Origin: CANKHA01 sp035699705
GTDB lineage: Bacteria > Pseudomonadota > Alphaproteobacteria > Rhizobiales > Xanthobacteraceae
Reading direction: 5' to 3'
Length of the DNA stretch: 13,581 nucleotides
Assembly (NCBI GenBank): GCA_035699705.1
Contig: DASSPI010000101.1
Coordinates: 1 to 13,581 of the forward strand
The notes under the pieces are model-generated. The model made no database searches. It was not told the origin of the DNA and saw only the letters and a program-made list of their open reading frames with translations. Below, piece after piece: positions 8,226-13,581 of the stretch; positions within the stretch are counted from its first letter, which is position 1, and every line of letters begins with the position of its first letter. Both the position numbers and the translations under genes were made by a program.

Positions 8226-9524
8226 GTGAGCGCTGCCGCGGAGCGGGTGAAGATTTTCAGGCAATTGCTTACGCACGCCCGCGAGCGCTTCGGCCTCGAT
8301 ATCGGCTTCGTGTTGTGGGACGGTTCAACCGTCCCGGAGATTCTCGCGCCCGATGCTTTCGCCATTACCTTTGCGGATGAAGGCGCCATCGCCGCGCTGA
8401 TCCGCCGCCCGAAAATCGAAACGCTGGCAAATCTGTGGGTTGCGGCGCGCATCGATCTGCGCAACGGCTCGCTGTTCGATCTGGTGGCGCGGCGTCCCAC
8501 CGTGCGCACGCGCGAGCTGCGCAAGACGCTGGACAAGCCGCTGCTGATCAGGACGCTGGCGAAATTCCTGCTGGTGCCGCGCGGCGGGCCCTGGCCGCTG
8601 GAGCAGATTCACGGAGAGAAGGCCCGATCAGGAAACGAGGCGGCTAACAAAGAAAACATCCAGTATCACTACGACGTTTCCAACGCTTTCTATGCGCTCT
8701 TTCTCGATCCGCAGATGGTCTATAGCTGCGGCTATTTCACCGACTGGTCGAACGACATCGCCACCGCACAGCGCGACAAGCTCGACATGATCTGCCGCAA
8801 GCTGCGGCTGAAGCCGGACGACGCTTTCCTCGACATCGGCTGTGGCTGGGGCGCGCTCGTGTGTCACGCCGCCCAGCATTACGGCGTGCGCGCGCACGGA
8901 GTGACGCTGGCGGAAAACCAGTACGCCTGGGCGAAGGAAAAGGCGGCGAAGCTCGGTTTGCAGGACCGCGTGACGATCGAGCTGAAGGATTACACGCGGC
9001 TGCAAGGCAATTTCGACAAGATCGCTTCCATTGGCATGTTCGAGCATGTCGGGCTCGCCAACCACCGCACGTATTTCCAGACCATCAACCGCCTGCTGGC
9101 GCCGCAAGGCCTTTACCTGCATCACGCCATTACCCGCTCGGCCAAAGCGAATGAGAGGGGCTTTCGCAGGAAACGGGCGGAGGCGGTTGCGCTCGCACGG
9201 TACATTTTCCCCGGCGGCGAGCTTGATCACATCGGCATGACGGCGGCCAATCTCGAAAGCGGCGGTTTCGAAGTACATGACGTCGAAGCCTGGCGCGAGC
9301 ATTACGCGCGCACCTGCCGGCTCTGGCATGACCGCCTGCTGGCGAATCGCGAAGCTGCGGAACGCGAGGTCGGCCGCGACAAGACCCGGCTGTGGCTGGC
9401 CTATCTCGCCGCCGTCTCCATTGCCTTTGAACGCAACACGGCGCGCATTTTCCAGACGCTCGCGTCCAAGCGCCGCAAAGGGCCGTCCGGCCTGCCGCCG
9501 ACGCGCGCCGATTTGTACCGGTGA
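8226..9524 (+). CDS. cfa: Cyclopropane-fatty-acyl-phospholipid synthase family methyltransferase
   Basis: Transfers a methylene from S-adenosylmethionine to the double bond of unsaturated acyl chains in membrane phospholipids, which strengthens the membrane in stationary phase or acid. The 432 residues fit the longer alphaproteobacterial form. An N-terminal lipid-binding domain covers about 1-130, then the methylase domain with QYHYDVSN (146-153), YSCGYF (166-171; equivalent to the E. coli Cys139 region), SAM motif LDIGCGWGAL (202-211), GMFEHVG (270-276; the bicarbonate-binding Glu), HHAI (299-302; the His/Ile pair) and YIFPGGELDHIG (326-337). The key residues I can place are all present. Translation starts at GTG with a good Shine-Dalgarno. 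It may be co-transcribed with the upstream nuclease gene. Paralogues in these bacteria can act on other lipids, so the exact product is inferred. Confidence 0.92.
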   Translation: MSAAAERVKIFRQLLTHARERFGLDIGFVLWDGSTVPEILAPDAFAITFADEGAIAALIRRPKIETLANLWVAARIDLRNGSLFDLVARRPTVRTRELRKTLDKPLLIRTLAKFLLVPRGGPWPLEQIHGEKARSGNEAANKENIQYHYDVSNAFYALFLDPQMVYSCGYFTDWSNDIATAQRDKLDMICRKLRLKPDDAFLDIGCGWGALVCHAAQHYGVRAHGVTLAENQYAWAKEKAAKLGLQDRVTIELKDYTRLQGNFDKIASIGMFEHVGLANHRTYFQTINRLLAPQGLYLHHAITRSAKANERGFRRKRAEAVALARYIFPGGELDHIGMTAANLESGGFEVHDVEAWREHYARTCRLWHDRLLANREAAEREVGRDKTRLWLAYLAAVSIAFERNTARIFQTLASKRRKGPSGLPPTRADLYR

Positions 9525-9548
9525 AAAGCGCTTGTCCCAGCCGCGGTG

Positions 9549-9610
9549 TGCACCGCAGAGCCGGGATCTTTCCGCATTCCAGCTTATAACGATCCCGGGT
9601 CTGCGGCGCA
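9549..9610. repeat. Intergenic palindromic repeat between convergent genes, possible terminator
   Basis: An inverted repeat with 20-base arms at 9549-9568 and 9591-9610, 18 of 20 positions complementary, around a 22-base centre. The inner cores CCGGGATC (9561-9568) and GATCCCGG (9591-9598) match perfectly. It sits in the 156-bp gap between the convergent cyclopropane synthase and L,D-transpeptidase genes. The CCGGGATC and CTGCGG blocks resemble dispersed palindromes that I recall from Bradyrhizobiaceae intergenic regions. The rest of the gap (9611-9680) shows no gene and no T-run, so termination is only suggested by the position. Confidence 0.7.
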
Positions 9611-9680
9611 TCACGCGCAAGCGGCCCGCATAGATGGCTTAAACGATTGCGCCTGTGCTGCGCTACGCCCGGGAAACGCC

Positions 9681-10196
9681 CTAACGCGTGACGATCACGC
9701 GCGTGCCGACCTGGACGCGATCAAACAGATCTACGATGTCCTGGTTGTACATACGGATACAGCCATAGGACACGAAACCGCCGATCGATCGGGGATCGTT
9801 GGTGCCGTGAATGGCATATTCACCGCCGGCCAAGGTCATCGCCGCCGCGCCCATGGGATTGCTGGGCACGCCACCGGGAATGACGCCGGGCAGGTTCGGC
9901 TTTTCGCGCCGTATCTCTTCCGGTGGCGTCCAGGCCGGCCGGACATGTTTGCCGTCGATGAAGGATTCGCCCTCCCACTGCTTGCCGTTCTTGCCGACTC
10001 CCACGGGGTAACGGATCGCGCGGCCATCGCCGTAAACATAATAGAGCCGGCGCTCGCTGGTCCTTACAACAATCGTGCCGGGGGGCGCCTGCGCGAACGA
10101 AACGACTTCGCGCGCCTGTGCGCGAGGCGTACCGGATAAACCGGCGACCAAGGCGATCGGCAAAAGAAATAGAACAAAACGAATGATCGAAAGCAT
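9681..10196 (-). CDS. L,D-transpeptidase (YkuD domain), exported
   Basis: YkuD-fold cysteine transpeptidase that would make 3-3 cross-links in peptidoglycan or attach proteins to it, acting in the periplasm. With ATG at 10194-10196 it has 171 residues. Residues 1-28 form a clean signal peptide (MLSIIRFVLFLLPIALVAG, then a PRAQA cleavage site). The YkuD domain spans about 40-171, with GVIPGGVPSNPMGAAAM, the conserved histidine in YAIHGTN (His130) and the active-site motif SYGCIRM (143-149), where Cys146 is the nucleophile and Arg148 the usual arginine. Tyr replaces His in the common SHGC form, a known variant. A TTG at 10253 would add 19 residues ahead of the signal peptide and is unlikely; a GTG at 10205 is another option. 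No LysM or other binding domain is present. Confidence 0.92.
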   Translation of the reverse strand: MLSIIRFVLFLLPIALVAGLSGTPRAQAREVVSFAQAPPGTIVVRTSERRLYYVYGDGRAIRYPVGVGKNGKQWEGESFIDGKHVRPAWTPPEEIRREKPNLPGVIPGGVPSNPMGAAAMTLAGGEYAIHGTNDPRSIGGFVSYGCIRMYNQDIVDLFDRVQVGTRVIVTR

Positions 10197-10343
10197 CACC
10201 AGCACCCACGAATTCCAGCCCTCCCAACGCGGAAAGATGGATTTCGGTTCCAATGGGCTTCAATGGCCCGTCGGCGCGGTCAATTGCCGGTTAACGCCCG
10301 GGCGCAGGCCGCGCGGGTGTTCCGCCGGGCGCGGCGCTGGTGG
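10197..10343. other. Intergenic spacer with a GC-rich stem-loop after acs
   Basis: A 147-bp gap downstream of acs and upstream of the L,D-transpeptidase, both on the minus strand. Just past the acs stop there is a stem of GCCGCGC (10308-10314) with GCGCGGC (10329-10335) and a 14-base loop; no T-run follows, so it is at best a weak terminator. On the minus strand TTGACC (10283-10278) could be a -35 box for the transpeptidase, but I see no convincing -10 box at the right distance. No ORF of interest lies here. Confidence 0.4.
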
Positions 10344-12425
<2,082 letters not shown>

Positions 12426-12427
12426 GA

Positions 12428-12901
12428 TTACGGGAGCGGTGGCGGGTTAATCGGCCCCCCGAGCGCGGGCGGAACATCCTTCTTGAAATAGGCGGCGCCA
12501 ATCATGCCGCCGATCGTGGCGACGATCGCGCTGAAGATCAACATCAGCACGAACCCGAACACATTGCTGCCGCGTTCGCGGCTCTCTTCGAGCGTATCGA
12601 GCCAGTCCTGAAGTTCCGGCGGGACGTCGCCGGCGCTGCGCATGACTTCCCCCATGAAGCGCGTGTCCAGCGGTCCGAGGACGGAATCGAGCATGAACCA
12701 GACGATGCTCCCCACGATTCCGGCGTAGAGCCCGACCCGCGCCCCCTGGCCCAGCGTGAGAGACGTCGGTTGATTCTGCGCCTCCATGTAGGCGGCCAGC
12801 ATGCCGCCGCCGATAATCCAGAGGCAGCAGCAATTGCAGATCTTCACGATCGGCAGCGCCGACAGGACGCCGATGAAGAGACCGCCGAGCAGGAACGGCA
12901 T
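12428..12901 (-). CDS. Uncharacterised four-helix membrane protein with a cysteine cluster
   Basis: I do not recognise a named family. The 157-residue protein shows four probable membrane segments: about 3-19, 24-40, 54-76 and 113-138. The first hairpin carries a tight cysteine cluster, ICNCCCLW (21-28; Cys 22, 24, 25, 26), followed by a Gly-rich GGGMLAAY. A hydrophilic loop (about 77-112) contains an acidic helix-like stretch, PPELQDWLDTLEESRERG. The C-terminus is short and proline-rich (PPALGGPINPPPLP). I recall similar unnamed proteins in Acidobacteria- and Gemmatimonadota-like genomes, with NCCC and a Gly-rich helix, but have not compared them. ATG at 12899-12901, TAA at 12428-12430. It starts 14 bases after the inositol-3-phosphate synthase stop and ends 2 bases before acs, so all three are very probably translated from one mRNA. 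It could be coupled to lipid or acetate metabolism, but that is context only. Confidence 0.8.
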   Translation of the reverse strand: MPFLLGGLFIGVLSALPIVKICNCCCLWIIGGGMLAAYMEAQNQPTSLTLGQGARVGLYAGIVGSIVWFMLDSVLGPLDTRFMGEVMRSAGDVPPELQDWLDTLEESRERGSNVFGFVLMLIFSAIVATIGGMIGAAYFKKDVPPALGGPINPPPLP

Positions 12902-12915
12902 CTTCGGCTACGGGC

Positions 12916-13581
12916 TCAGTCGTAGTACTCGCGGCCGAGGTGCGTGATCAGCTCCTCGCCGCGCATGAAACGCAGCGTGTTCTTCAGCTTCATCAACTGA
13001 ATGAACAGATCGTGCTCCGGGTACACCTCAGGAGCATGCATCGGCGCCTTGAAGTAGAAGGAGAGCCACTCCTGGATGCCCGACATTCCAGCCCGCTTGG
13101 CCAGGTCGAGGAAGAGAGCCGAATCGAGAACGATCGGCGCGGCGAGAATGCTGTCGCGGCACAGGAAGTTGATCTTCAGCTGCATCGGGTACCCGAGCCA
13201 GCCGAAGATGTCGATTTTGTCCCACCCTTCTTTGTTGTCGCCGCGCGGCGGGTAGTAGTTGATGCGAACGACGTGGGTCAGGTCGTTGTAGAGCTCGGGA
13301 TACAAGTGCGGCTGGAAGATATAGTCCAGCGCCGATTTCTTGCTTTCTTCCTTGGTCTTGAACGACTCGGGATCGTCGAGCACTTCCCCGTCCCGATTCC
13401 CGAGAATGTTCGTCGAGTACCACCCGCGAACACCGATCAGCCGCGCCTTGAGCCCCGGCGCGATGATGGTCTTGATCAACGTCTGCCCGGTCTTCATATC
13501 GTTGCCGCAGATCGGCGCGCCGGTCTTCGCCGCCAGCTCACGCAGCGCGGGCACCTCCGCGCTCAGGTTCGGCGCCGCGTT
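12916..13581 (-). CDS. ino1: Inositol-3-phosphate synthase, C-terminal half
   Basis: NAD-dependent isomerase-lyase that converts glucose 6-phosphate to 1L-myo-inositol 3-phosphate, the first step to inositol lipids and inositol-based osmolytes or thiols. The frame is open to the right window edge, so the N-terminal Rossmann half is missing; 221 residues are visible of about 430. The first visible residues NAAPNLSAEVPALRELA are in the family frame, so the GTG at 13554 is internal. Signatures: ICGNDMKTGQT with catalytic-domain lysines, NILGNRDGEVLDDPESFK, INYYPPRGDNKEGWD, INFLCRDSILAAPIVLD and the end GEELITHLGREYYD. TGA at 12916-12918. It is the most upstream visible gene of the unit with the membrane protein and acs. 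The family is common in Actinobacteria, Acidobacteria, some other phyla and archaea and uncommon in Hyphomicrobiales, which makes its presence beside the left-hand genes notable. Confidence 0.95.
   Translation of the reverse strand, partial: NAAPNLSAEVPALRELAAKTGAPICGNDMKTGQTLIKTIIAPGLKARLIGVRGWYSTNILGNRDGEVLDDPESFKTKEESKKSALDYIFQPHLYPELYNDLTHVVRINYYPPRGDNKEGWDKIDIFGWLGYPMQLKINFLCRDSILAAPIVLDSALFLDLAKRAGMSGIQEWLSFYFKAPMHAPEVYPEHDLFIQLMKLKNTLRFMRGEELITHLGREYYD

Noticed and set aside
8628..9620. Minus-strand open frame of 330 codons opposite cfa
   Set aside because: Antisense to a gene with intact catalytic motifs; no family signature of its own.
10197..10253. TTG start 19 codons upstream for the L,D-transpeptidase
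   Set aside because: It would put a Trp-rich stretch before a well-formed signal peptide; the ATG at 10196 fits exported YkuD proteins better.
10308..10335. Rho-independent terminator after acs
   Set aside because: A GC stem is present but no T-run follows on the minus strand, so it is only noted as a stem-loop within the spacer.

Overview
The window reads mostly as a chromosomal segment of an alphaproteobacterium of the Hyphomicrobiales type (Bradyrhizobium/Rhodopseudomonas/Xanthobacteraceae-like). The grounds are: high GC, a large (180-kDa class) NAD-glutamate dehydrogenase, the gene run rsmB - heparinase-like - purH that I recall from that order, and intergenic palindromes of the kind common in those genomes. 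Lineage assignments come from memory of the families, not from a search.

Layout. Positions 1-2585 (+) hold the C-terminal half of the NAD-glutamate dehydrogenase, cut by the window edge. It converges on purH across a 93-bp gap filled by a nested palindromic repeat. On the minus strand, reading right to left, rsmB (7486-6152), a heparinase II/III-like gene (6049-4289) and purH (4271-2679) lie head to tail and probably form one transcription unit. A 116-bp divergent spacer separates rsmB from a plus-strand pair: a membrane-anchored staphylococcal-nuclease-like protein (7603-8166) and a cyclopropane-fatty-acyl-phospholipid synthase (8226-9524). A second palindrome (9549-9610) fills the gap before a convergent L,D-transpeptidase (10196-9681). 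Further right, still on the minus strand, is a very tight operon: inositol-3-phosphate synthase (cut by the right edge), a small four-helix membrane protein with a cysteine cluster, and acetyl-CoA synthetase.

The genes on the left are mostly central metabolism (glutamate catabolism, purine synthesis, ribosome maturation) and envelope maintenance (lipid cyclopropanation, peptidoglycan cross-linking), with no mobile element, tRNA, rRNA or CRISPR visible.

The most interesting point is at the right end. Inositol-3-phosphate synthase, the small membrane protein and the first ~155 residues of the acetyl-CoA synthetase look like Acidobacteria/Gemmatimonadota/Actinobacteria-type sequences, whereas the rest of the acetyl-CoA synthetase looks alphaproteobacterial. 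The switch falls in a very conserved stretch near 11910-11965. This could be an assembly chimera, a recombinant gene, or an acquired operon; the sequence alone cannot decide. I found no convincing undescribed multi-gene system; the nearest things to novelty are the possible acs mosaic, its odd C-terminal tail, and the unnamed membrane protein.
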